From Silene conica (lineage: Eukaryota > Streptophyta > Magnoliopsida > Caryophyllales > Caryophyllaceae): a stretch of DNA of 64,000 nucleotides. The translations under genes and the position numbers were made by a program. The stretch lies in the NCBI GenBank assembly GCA_029255685.2, contig CM055312.2:8022649-8086648 (forward strand), written 5' to 3'. Numbering within the stretch: position 1 is the first letter of the stretch; the number at the start of each line of letters is the position of its first letter. Shown piece by piece: positions 11,368-22,259 of the stretch. The notes under the pieces were generated by a model, which saw only the letters and a list, made by a program, of their open reading frames with translations, searched no databases and was not told where the DNA came from.

Positions 11368-11569
11368 GTTCCGCCGTATACGGCGGCGATGCGGTGGTTA
11401 TTGAGCTCAGGGAGGTTTTACAAAATAAAAAGAAATTGAGAGTGAAGGTGTGTGTGTGAAGTGGAGGAGAAAGAAGAATATTCGACGGCGGAGTTAACGG
11501 CGGCAGAAGCGGCGGAGGAAGGAAGAGGAGGAGAGAGAATGAGAAAAGAGGGGGAAAACGAGGAATTCA

Positions 11570-11602
11570 GGAATTTGGTTCGGATATAGATGTGGAGGGA
11601 AG
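11570..11602 (-). promoter_or_regulatory. Conserved 33-bp block upstream of E2F copy 1 (core promoter candidate)
   Basis: Thirty-three bp identical to 18378-18410 upstream of the second E2F gene. Read on the coding strand it contains CATCTATATCCGAACC, with a TATA-like core, about 205-235 bp upstream of the start codon. The surrounding leaders differ in sequence, so the block stands out as selectively kept. The function is inferred. Confidence 0.55.
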
Positions 11603-11758
11603 CCAAAACCCCACTTTTTTTATTTTTTATTTTTTATTGTAATTTATTTATTTATTAATTTAATATTAAAGAATTAATTTGTGTTTTTCCTTTTGTTTGG
11701 GGTTTTTGGGGGGAAAAAGGAAAGGAGAGAGTGGGTTAGTTTAAAGAGAAAAGGAAAA

Positions 11759-11766
11759 CCGCGAAA
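11759..11766 (-). promoter_or_regulatory. E2F consensus site upstream of E2F copy 1
   Basis: The minus strand reads TTTTCGCGG, matching the plant E2F consensus TTTSSCGS, about 390 bp upstream of the start codon of this same gene. Plant E2F genes are known targets of E2F factors, so autoregulation is plausible. A single 8-mer match could also be chance. Confidence 0.4.
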
Positions 11767-13601
11767 AAAGTGGTGACGTTGTTATTTGTAATTCATGATT
11801 CATGACACGTCCTTCCCAATCTCACATGCCCCTTTGTTGTTGACACAACTGAAAACAAGGTGATGTGCGGAGTGTGCTGCAGCTGCACTATGTCATACAT
11901 GGCCGTAGACCGTTAGTTATCATGTACGACGGTTTTAGCTCGTGTTTTTTCCTGTAAAATGTGACTATTTTAATTATGGTAAAATGTGACCACTCTTTTA
12001 TAAATAGTGAAGTACATTTGAAAAATAGTCCATTTTTTAAACAAAAAAGTAGTTATTATTTAATCAAAAGTGGTCACTGTTTGTCAAAATATGATCACTT
12101 TTCTACTGGTCGTATGCGCATCGTCATAAAGTAGGATTTGTGCTTACGGTGTGCTTAGTACTTACAACCCGTCCATATTCGAGTATGAATTCTCTTTATT
12201 TTTAGTCGATAAATATAAGGGGTGTTTTCTGATAAAAATAAGACCATGTATAAATAAGCAAAAAAAAAAAAGGAAAATATGAGTATTATACTAAGTTTAC
12301 CTACTTGGTAGTTGGTATAAGAGAAACAATTGAATACCTATATTTCTCTCAGAAACTAGAGAGGAAAAACATTTATGGATAGTTATGTATTTGTTAAATT
12401 AGAAAATTCGCCGAGATTATAGACATATTTATAGACCCGATAATCTGAAATTACCCAAAAACATTGAACAACCCAATTCAAAAATGACATTTTCCTAACC
12501 CAAAAACCGCGATAAAGGCGATAATTGTATACTCGAAAAAGATTCGAATTCAAATAACCCATATGCCAAGTGTAGATGTACCTATAGTAAACCATTTCAA
12601 TTTTCATCAAGCCTAGCCTTAATGAAATGTGGCATGTTTCTTCAACTTTTACTTCTTTGTTGTCACATTATTGGCAATTGCAGTTTGACGTTTATATCGT
12701 ACAGTAACTTTTCTTCAATTAAATAACAAAAGAAAAAACAAGGAAAAAAAGGGAAAAGGTTGAAAGGATAATGCATGTGAAAAAGCACATATTCAACGAT
12801 TCCTGACACTATTCATTTGGCGCCAATTTAAGGGCATTTGCCTTTTCAGTGTCTTACACTCTTAGAGGCGTGGCAGTTAGCCCTCCTATATCGAGTAAAT
12901 TTTCGACAATTATTAGATAAGACCGTCTTACCATAGTGCTATAACACGAGTACGACTTGCACATTTCAGGCACTACACAACAATTACTCGGATGAAAACC
13001 GGCAGGGTTGTACGATACCACCACCTGTACAAGTCTGATTACACTTAAACAAGTTTTCGCTAATCTGAAAATAGGCCATGATTAATAAACATGAAATTAG
13101 CCAAAGTTTGTGTGTTCTCTTTGTAGAATATATATCAAAGTTATCTCGCAATGTCGACCAGCGAATAATATTTTAAGAATATCGTATATCACAATAATTC
13201 TAGGGACTAAGTTACAGATTTAATCTATTCAGAAAAGGGTAGCTCAATGTAGAGACTAGCTACTTACGCTGTTTTCTCGATGTGAATTGGAATTACTTGA
13301 GAGCGCCCAAAGTTGATACACAATGTCCATTTACCATACCTGAAATTGCTCTCAGTCTCCTCAATCCTGCCTCTTTCGATCTTTTCCTTTCTCGATCCTT
13401 CTATTTGCTTTCTAACCACAGTTATCATCTATACTGGCCTGCTGTACAACCATCTCATCTTCAATTATGTACACAGGATTTAACAGCATCCTTGGATCTC
13501 TTTTATGCTGTGTTCCTGAACTGAATCAGGTAACAATAAGGGGGTCAGTTAAATTTGAGCAACTGCCGTGAACGAGAGACCCACTTGCAACTCCATGGCC
13601 A
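11767..13601. other. Spacer between the two E2F genes
   Basis: Promoter side of E2F copy 1 and 3' side of copy 2. It holds GTGACCACT/GTGACTATTTT words at about 11955-12115 that resemble a MITE also seen at 8935-9060, and a palindromic E2F site TTTGGCGC within TTGGCGCCAA at 12816-12823. Small open frames here (for example 13282-13524) have no recognisable protein character. Confidence 0.4.
12816..12823 (+). promoter_or_regulatory. Second E2F consensus site (TTTGGCGC)
   Basis: TTTGGCGC matches TTTSSCGS and sits in the palindrome TTGGCGCCAA, about 1.45 kb upstream of E2F copy 1 and 0.8 kb beyond the stop of copy 2. The distance makes its role uncertain. Confidence 0.3.
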
Positions 13602-16600
13602 TTAACTATCGGCTGTCTGTGGTTGGTGTTCTGTTGCACTTGGGCTTTTTGGTTCATGTTCATTGACATTAACCATAACATAGTCTTCATGAACCGTCTC
13701 CAGTTCATTCCACCCAACTGCAGCTGTGCGGAGTCAAGGTAACAGTTTTTTGCTTCAAAGAAGCTTGGTAAATTGGATATAAAACAAAAATAACACTATC
13801 CTAGTGTCTCAAGGGATCTCATAAAAGGCAGGATAAAGGATAAAGGGGTCAGATACACACAAAAGGAAGGTTGCTTCCGGATTAACCATATTATAAATCA
13901 GATAAACAATAATGCTATCCTAGTGAGTGTAGTGACCTAAGTGGTCTCGTGTTTTTTCTTTTTCCATCATGATCTGAGACCAAAGAATAGCGAGTAATGA
14001 GTGTTTCGCTCCATAAGAATAGGGAAACTAGAAACAAGACCATATTATAAATCAGATAAACAATAATGCTATCCTAGTGAGTGTAGTGACCTAAGTGGTC
14101 TCGTGTTTTTTCTTTTTCCATCATGATCTGAGACCAAAGAATAGCGAGTAATGAGTGTTTCGCTCCATAAGAATAGGGAAACTAGAAACAAGATATAAAA
14201 AAGTCCATGGACCGTGGGGGTGTCAAACAAATAGTGCTTTTATTAGGCAAAGGTGCCAAACGATTAGATTGAGCAACAAGTACAGAAACAATTCGTCAAA
14301 AGGATACTATCTGTTCCCCACATTTCACTGATGCTAACATCAGCATCCGACAGCAACCAGTAGTCTGCATCACTCTGCAAGGGAAGAAGAATTCACATGT
14401 ATCATCAGCTAATCGCCAAGCTATAAGCCAAAGATTAATAGCAACATAGTTTTAATATTCTGTTGCAGAGATCAGGGACAAAGATCTACGAAAGGTATCA
14501 CTCCAAAATTTCAGGACGAACCTTCACCTAAAAGCATTAAACTTACACCGTATACTTCTACTATAATTCTATTATGTACAAAACAAGCCAGAAAGGCAGG
14601 ACTTACATCTACTTCAGGTACTATCTTCATAATTCCACTTGAACACTCCTGAGCTACATACGGAGGTACACACGTTGTCGGTGTCTCTTGTTCTTCAAGT
14701 TCTGCAACAGTATTTCTGTTTCCATTGTTTGGTTCAGTTGTTGGCTGTTCATTGTAACCTGACGTGCTTGGTTCATTTGATGGCACCTCACCAGCATTGA
14801 TCTCTTCAAACTTTTCTTCGAATTGACTTAATAGAAAACAAAAGCCAAAATGAAGATGTGTATAACCGGATAAAAGAGCAGATAGTGCAGATAGTGCAGA
14901 TAGTGCAGATAAGAGCATGGCGAACGCATAGGAAAATGACATAGAAGTTATGGCCAAGAGATTGTGAAAAAATATTTATTTGCTGATTGACAAGTCATTT
15001 GCAAGTGTCAAAATGCAAATTATTATCAGCGAAACAAAAAAAATGAATTGCATTTTTGGTGCTTTTAAAAAGATAGAAGGAACTACTCCGTATCACAGTA
15101 TCACTTCTTGGGAAATGGTTCTATTTATTTTACATCCACGGAAAATAAACATAATTACAACTCAACAAACAACCAAAAATTAAACAATGAGTATCACAAA
15201 TTCACAATTTAAAGGCACGGATCAGTAAATCATACCTTACAAGATACACATCAATAGGGCCCATTGTACTCCTAAGAACTATTCTGTATCTTCTTTGGGG
15301 ACAATCAACACCCTTGAGTAAAAAATATGTCAAAGCCAGTCAGTACCTCAAAAATGCCCGAAAGCAGTTGATCGACAACTATTTGTTGAAAATTCCATTT
15401 GAACATACCTCATCAGGATCCGGAACCTCCAAAGTCGTGCCATGTGGAGCTTTAACTGCTATCAACGTCTCATTCTAAAAATAAGGTGGAACCAGTTATC
15501 CATATCAGCAAGAACTAAATTTATAATATCAACGAAAAGCTGCAGAGAAAAGTGAGAGGCAGATGATATAAGAGATAAGAGATTGCACCTGAAAACAGGG
15601 CACAGCCTTTATATCTTCCTCAGTTACAAACAACCACCTGAATCATGTCAATGGCATAACACCAGTATGTCAGACAAATGATTCCCGCTTGACTATAATG
15701 CATTGCAACATATACTGAGAGAAAAGGGTAAGGATGTACTTTTGATTATTGTCATCGTCACTCGCTTCCGTCAATCTCTCTTGCATATCCCTATAAATGT
15801 TTGAAGCATCGATAATAATGAATGTGGCGAAAAGCAAAGCTCTAACACGAGTCTAAATCAGTTTTATGCTAGTCACCTTATCTGTTCGTCTAATCTACGT
15901 TCTTCAATTGACAAGTTTTCTACATCAGCCTGTATAACAAGGAAATTAATGCATGAGCCTAACTCATGCCTGTGTGCATGGATTGGCATAAATCATTTTA
16001 AGCATCATGTGATTCATTTAACGGGAAAAACCCTCGCGGAAATAGGAAAACAAGAATCAAGAAATGAGAAGAAAAAATTGTCAATAATGTGTTACCTGTA
16101 AACTAGCAACACTATCATCAACATCACCAGGCCCTGGGACGTCAAGACCCCTGATAAATCATTAAAACTTCATCAGTATATAAGGAAGAATAATGTCGGT
16201 TTTCATACAACACTCTCAACGAGATTCTACCACGACAGTCTAGTAGACAGAGAAAATGGCAAGTAAACAATACATACTTCCATTGTATTCCGTTCTTCAG
16301 CTTTTCAATGAGACCAATTCCCTCCAAAACATTGGTGACATCATAAATCCGCCTCTTTTGGACCTGACAATTAGCAAATACATTGATGTACCAAGCAAAA
16401 CATATAAGGTCAATTGCAAAGCTTATGCAATAGATTACCTCTAAGACCTCGGCAGTCTTATTTAAATCAAGAATACCATCTTCAGCATGTTTGATTAAAT
16501 TGATGAACTTCTTCGTCAAGAGAACTGTATAAGAATATAAAAACAGAAGCATCATTCAAAATGTACAACTGCAACCGTACATATATCCCGTACATCCACA

Positions 16601-18261
16601 ATTGAAACATATCCCACTAAGAATAAAACTTAAGAGCAAGAGTAACTACATTAAGGTTAAACCGACTTACCAAGCGAGCAGTCAGATCGACTAGGGCCAA
16701 CTGGAATGTCATTGCCTGGTGAACCTGCATACAAGTATTGTAATTAACATGAAACGAAACAGTGCTGATAAATATTGCCCTGAAAGTGATTTTACACAAA
16801 TGGTGATACATTTATCCCATGAAGCAATGTACTTTGTAGTATGTGATGTATGAGACGACGGTCTCATATATGAGACCAACACAAAATCTAATGTATTTCT
16901 CATTAGTTATAGCCTATAGGGTAAGTATGTTGACTTCACATATGAGACACCAAAACCATCTTATAGAAGTTTTCTTCAGATTTTGAAGACTGACCAACGT
17001 TGGACAAGGGTGTACGAGGTCCAGCTCTATTGCCTTTGGTAATCCTTGGCGCTTTTCTTGCCTTGCTACCCTTTCCAGACATGGGCGTTTCAATAGGACT
17101 GTTAACTACTTCGGTGTACCCTGGACTAGTCGCCCAGGCAGTGGACTCGGCATCATTTTCAGCTCTTTCACTCTTCCGCTTCCTAGGCTGAATAAACACC
17201 AAAACTCACTCACTCAAAAACAGCATTATATACACACAACAACAAGTGTATACCAAAGCAAAATAAATAGCTCCTATACAAAGTTCGAGCAGGGAAATGT
17301 ACACAATAATGTTGAACATCAGGAAAGTAACAATCCCATGTACACTAGAAACTAAATAGGATGGAGCCTCAACTAGAGACTACACCTCTAAAACTTCTGC
17401 AAATTAAGATTATCATGAGATCCACTCCAAGAACGAGTATATTTTTATGCGATTCAAGGGTTTTTTTACATAAATAATGCTAACATGATACAGTCAAGCG
17501 GGAGACTAATTGTCTAATTCCAACTTAAAACACATCCAATTACACTTTACAACATCTTAAGTTGAACATCAAGTTATCTAACAAAATTACTCTTTCCGTC
17601 TCAGTCAGTTGTTTACCTTTTATATTCAAAGGTAAACAAATGATTGGATGGGCGGAGTAACAAATTACTTATACGAGTACTAAGCAACAGACATTAATCG
17701 AGCAATCCACCTAAACAGCCATCAAATGCTTAATTTTCCGCCAAACTTCGAAACACCGTAAAATGAATCACCAAATCAAACTAAACTAAGCTAACTAAAA
17801 ACAAAAAAAAAAATCGGAAATATATAAAAGTAGATGTGAAATTGCAGAAATTACACAATTAATTTAAACAGCAAGAAACCCGCCAAATTAAATTAGCAGA
17901 AATCCTTAACCTAATCACACAATTAAAAACAGTAATCAAACATTAAACACTAATCAAATCAGGATCCGCGATTCAGATACAATTTACAACTACACCAAAG
18001 CAACTAATCAAAGTAATTAATACTAAAAAAAACATTAATAATTAAAATAATTAATTTAAAGAAGAAGAATTAGGTGAAATTTACAGGCGATTTGAGGAGA
18101 AGAGCGTCAGGGGGAGGAGGAGGGCGGTGATCGGAGAAGGAGTGGTATTCGCCGAAAGGCGGGTTCAAGGAGAAGTGAAGGCGGGGATTTGATGAAGGCG
18201 GTGGTTGTGATGGTGGCGCGTGGGGGTGGGGGTGGTGTGAGGTTGTTGGAGTGGTTGACAT
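13602..18261 (-). CDS. E2F: E2F transcription factor, copy 2 (tandem paralogue)
   Basis: Fourteen coding exons, read leftward: 18261-18085, 17187-16995, 16724-16671, 16524-16439, 16363-16278, 16150-16096, 15929-15877, 15790-15740, 15637-15589, 15474-15409, 15312-15236, 14826-14607, 14374-14308, 13717-13602. They join into 449 residues with the same intron phases as copy 1 and all-GT donors. Order of features as in copy 1: a proline/histidine-rich N-terminus with EYHSF, basic RKRKS, the DNA-binding domain [20 protein letters not shown] and [17 protein letters not shown], a dimerization segment, the marked box with [14 protein letters not shown] and [19 protein letters not shown], and a C-terminal [22 protein letters not shown] then [13 protein letters not shown]. 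Differences: V replaces G before LLTKKF, one residue is lost in [11 protein letters not shown] (usually EKKLKN), and TD became SE in the RB-binding motif. It looks intact and expressible. Confidence 0.93.
13887..14194. repeat. Exact tandem duplication of 154 bp in the last intron of E2F copy 2
   Basis: Bases 13887-14040 recur at 14041-14194 with no difference that I can see. Both copies contain CATGATCTGAGACC and GAGTGTTTCGCTCC. It lies between exons 14 and 13, so coding is unaffected. Lack of divergence implies a recent event. Confidence 0.9.
17590..17657. mobile_element. Short Stowaway MITE in intron 1 of E2F copy 2
   Basis: A 68-bp near-palindrome: CTCTTTCCGTCTCAGTCA at the left and TGATTGGATGGGCGGAG at the right, with GTTTACCTTT paired to AAAGGTAAAC, flanked by TA on both sides. 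Confidence 0.75.
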
Positions 18262-18377
18262 TGCGGCGGCGCGTGAGGATCTGGTGGTGGTGGTGGCGGT
18301 TGGATGAAAGTTAGAGGAAAGAGAGGGAGAGAGAGATGGAGGGAAGAGCCGAAGAGGGGAGGTTTGGAGGGAAGGAG

Positions 18378-18410
18378 GGAATTTGGTTCGGATATAGATG
18401 TGGAGGGAAG
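18378..18410 (-). promoter_or_regulatory. Conserved 33-bp block upstream of E2F copy 2 (core promoter candidate)
   Basis: Identical to 11570-11602. It lies about 117-149 bp upstream of the start codon and carries the TATA-like CTATATCC on the coding strand. The gap to the ATG is shorter than in copy 1 and purine-rich. Confidence 0.55.
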
Positions 18411-19695
18411 TCCCTTTTTTTCTTTTTTTTTTCCCTTTTTTTAATTGATTAATTATGTAATTATTTTTGAGTAATTTGTTGATTATATGTTGATATTTTT
18501 TATCATTTTTCTACATTATGATTTATTGATTGTTGATTGATTAGGTTTTTTTGTTAAATTCAAGAGTAATGTTTATGCTCGAACTCACAACTCACAAGTC
18601 ACAAATACTTGTGTAAGACGGTCTTATACAAATTTATTGTAAAATAGGTTTTTTTAATAATTACTTTTACCTACTAAATAAAATTGTGTTTGGATGTGTT
18701 TTACAACTATGTTAATGTAAAACCGTCTTACTCAAGTCCAGACTGGCTCTATTTTTGTTACGCAGCGGAGGCATTGAAGTTGTTGTTTACTTTTATTTTT
18801 TATTAGAGTGAGAGATGACGGTTTCGTGTTTGGGGGGACGGTTACTAGATCATAAATAAAAACGCCAAATCAACTGAAATAGAATGTTATGTACTTCAAT
18901 ACTTGTACTCGTGTTATTCGTGTGTACTCCGTATCAGTTAATAGTTATTTATTTATAAATTTTTTATTTTTGGGTAAGTTGCTTTTAATGTGTGTTTGTA
19001 TCGAATAGAATAAGATAATGAATGACACTCTTTCATATCTTCCCTAATATTTTTGAACTTCATACTAAAAATAATTCTTCTAATTTTTTTTTTTTTGAGG
19101 ATAATAATTCTCGTAAATATTATTATTGGAACCTAGGGAGTATATAATTATGACACAAACGAGGCCTTAAAGCGAGTAAAACATTTGCATTTAGGGACAT
19201 TATTATGTTAACATGTCATACTTGGTAATCGACATGTTTTCTGAAAGACCGTTCTTCACTACATTAATGAGAGATATTTTAACTACGTTCTATAAGAAAA
19301 ATCTATTAGAACTATTACAAATATGAACGAGAGATCGTCTTTTTTAAAAATTTGTGTTTGGTAATTTAACTAGGAAAGTATAAGTTGACAATTCAATTGA
19401 GAAATATGAATGTGATATTTGACATTGGTTATTATAATGGCGGACAAATAAGAAGGGAAGTGTGTGTATGGTAAGTAAGGTGAGTGTGTGTTAATGTGAG
19501 TTGTGACACATTTGGCATGCAATTTATATTGCCATTGCAATAATATATTAATGGAAGTTTATGCATTCATAATATCAGCGGTTAGGATTTAGGAATTGAG
19601 TTGGCCTAAACATTGGAGTATTTGGTTATCTTTTGCTATTATTAACGATTATGGAAGAAAAACTAAACTTGATTGTCTGGTTGTGTGATTGTGTC
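18411..19695. other. Intergenic, AT-rich, small repeats
   Basis: Upstream of E2F copy 2. Inverted words ACTTGTGTAAGACGGTCTTA (18612-18631) and the complement of TAAAACCGTCTTACTCAAGT (about 18717-18736) mark a probable Stowaway-like MITE. The rest is AT-rich with no coding signal. Confidence 0.4.
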
Positions 19696-20023
19696 TAGGG
19701 GTGGTAATAGAATTATAGAATATGAGATCGACTAGACTATACTTAGATGGATATGATATAGATTTCTATATTTTGGATCCTACGAATTAGGATCGGATTT
19801 AAATCCCGCTTTCATACCACGGATTTGGATCTGAATCTGGATCATATTGGACCTTATCCAAATCCGACAGCGATACATATCCGTTAGATCCTACCTTGAT
19901 GGATAGGATATGAATCCTTATATTTTGGACAGTACACTACGGATCTGGATCCCGCTTTCACGTCACGAATCTGGATCTGGATCTTATTGGACCCTTTCCA
20001 GATCCAATCTGTTGTCATCCCTA
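19696..20023. mobile_element. hAT-type MITE, 328 bp
   Basis: Ends TAGGGGTGGTAAT and ATTGTCATCCCTA-type (TGTTGTCATCCCTA), flanked by ATTGTGTC (19688-19695) and GTTGTGTC (20024-20031), an 8-bp duplication with one mismatch, as expected for hAT. The interior is made of GGATCTGGATC-like words in several copies. There is no coding capacity. Confidence 0.75.
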
Positions 20024-20574
20024 GTTGTGTCATGTGCCGAGGGGCTTGGATGATATAATTTGCTATTTGCGGTTATTTGTTTATATATGATGGAATGAGT
20101 TATAAATTATTAGGACGGATGGAGTATATTGTTTCTATAATCGTGTATAACTTCTAAGTATAAGTTAAAATGTTAAAAATTACGATTAGGATGCGCCTAA
20201 AATCATCTCAAGCTAGCGCGATAACAAAGTTTTATCTCTTGTGCAGGGCGGTACGACGGTTCCTTCCTTTTTCTTATCTCACCAGTGTCTCTGTTAAACA
20301 TGACATGACATTAAAAAAAAACAAGTTAATTGTAACTAAAAATAGATACTTTCCGCTCTTTAAGTGTCAAACACACATATTGTGTGTTATATCTATTTTG
20401 GATATTGGCGCAAATATTTAAGTACTCATAAGTCATAACTAAATATAATTTTATGTTTCATAATTTATAATACCTTAAACAAATTTAAATTTAATAGAAT
20501 TCGAAATAACAATATCCATATTCTTATGAAAATAAAATTTAAACTAAATCCCTGTACTAATCAGAATATATTAT
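20024..20574. other. Intergenic, AT-rich
   Basis: Lies between the hAT MITE and the ATH1 LTR. No gene-like frame; the small frame at 20170-20421 has no protein character. It ends in ATTAT, the target duplication of ATH1. Confidence 0.5.
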
Positions 20575-21519
20575 TGATGAGTCATATTTATATGGACTTT
20601 AATGCCTCCTCTTAGCATCTTTTGTTACGGTTCTGTGATTAGAATTGATATTTATATGTCACTTTTAGTAGAATATCGATACTTCTGTATTTCCATGTTT
20701 AAATGCAGAATGGATGCATTTGTGGAACACAGGAGTGACATATAGCACCATGGAATCAACAAGACAAAGCACAAGAAGATATCCAAGAACTAAGGAAGAA
20801 TAAAGGATAAAAATTGAAGCTAGGCGAGCGAAAGAACAACTCCATATAACTAGTACCTAGTTATAAGGGCCATATCTCAGGCTATGAAAATGATAATCAA
20901 GTTAGGCCCTGTTCTTTCTGGCTTTTTAGAGCTGAACTGAACTGAGTTGAACTGAATGGAGCTGAGCTGAACTGAGCTGAGTTGAATTGAATCGAGCTGA
21001 GCTGAACTGAGCTGAGCTGAACTGAACTGTACTGAACTGAATTTAATCGAGCTGAACTGAACTGAGCTGAATGAAACAGAAATTAATAGAAATAAACTGA
21101 ATATAAATGTTTAATTAAAGTGTAATAACTAATAATAATATTATTAATAATAATAATATAAAAAAAGTTTGAATAATATAAATTTGCGATTTTTTAAAAA
21201 ATAATTATATTATTAAAGTAACCATATCTAGGCCAAAATGACCATTTTATTAAACTATTGTCCAAACTATCCATATCTAGGCTAAAACAATGTATTTACT
21301 TAATTTAATCACTTGAATTTTAAAAAAACCCAATGCAAATCACTAGTTAACCCAAAAAAATCCATTCATAAGAAACTATCAGCCATACTCTTGAATTTTC
21401 CTCTAATTGAATCATAAAGTACAACCAAATGAAATCATAATACAAGTACAGCCAAATCAATTCACTCTGTTGCACCTGCCAAAGCAAACCTCACGCATTG
21501 CTGCACCTGCCATCCAAAC

Positions 21520-21939
21520 GTGAGAAACGATGTGCCTGAATATAAGCATGCACCTCCTAGCGGAATATTTGAACATTTCAATTATCGACATTCATCTATG
21601 AGGATGACGGCTGAAATGACGTTTGGTCAGCTGAAGAGAAGGTGGAAGGTGTTAAAAAACATGCCACAAATGACAACGAAATGTCAAATGTCAATTATCG
21701 AATCCGCGTTTACACTTCATAATTTCATTCGGATGCATAAACTTGGTATTCCAGTTATACAACATCAAAGTATTCAAGGAAGAACAGATTCAAACATGGA
21801 TGATAAAGAACGGAAGAAACTCATGGACAAAGTTCGAAAAGAAATTGCAAAAAAAATAGGGCGTGATATTGGTGTCCATAATGACCTCGATAATGAAGCA
21901 CATCAAGACGATACGGAAGTCAATAGCGAAGCAACATAA
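21520..21939 (+). pseudogene. PIF/Harbinger transposase, C-terminal fragment
   Basis: About 139 codons open to TAA at 21937-21939. The pattern FNYRHSSMRMTAEMTFGQLKRRW, then IIESAFTLHNFIRMH, is the last part of the DDE_Tnp_4 domain, including the catalytic Glu in TAEMTFG. The first two catalytic Asp residues and the N-terminal half are absent: the frame starts at a non-ATG codon directly after non-coding sequence. The tail is lysine and acid-rich. It is a truncated relic. Confidence 0.8.
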
Positions 21940-22180
21940 ATGATGTCTTTGTTAATGATATCTATATTTTCAAGATTATAATCTTCGATTGTGTTAACAA
22001 ATATTATTATTTGAATGTTATCAAATTTTAATTCTCAATTACATTTTTTCCACTCTTTCATGTTTACTAATAATAATAATAAGATTAAGAAATAATAAAA
22101 ACAACAACAAAAACAACAATAATAATCATAATAATAATTATTAATTAATAATAATAAATAGAATAATAATAAATAAATAA

Positions 22181-22219
<39 letters not shown>

Positions 22220-22259
22220 AACAACAATAATGCTAATAATAATAATAATAATAATAATG

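Noticed and set aside
13282..13524. Plus-strand frame of 80 codons between the E2F genes
   Set aside because: No family resemblance and no splice or promoter context; it overlaps the 3' flank of E2F copy 2.
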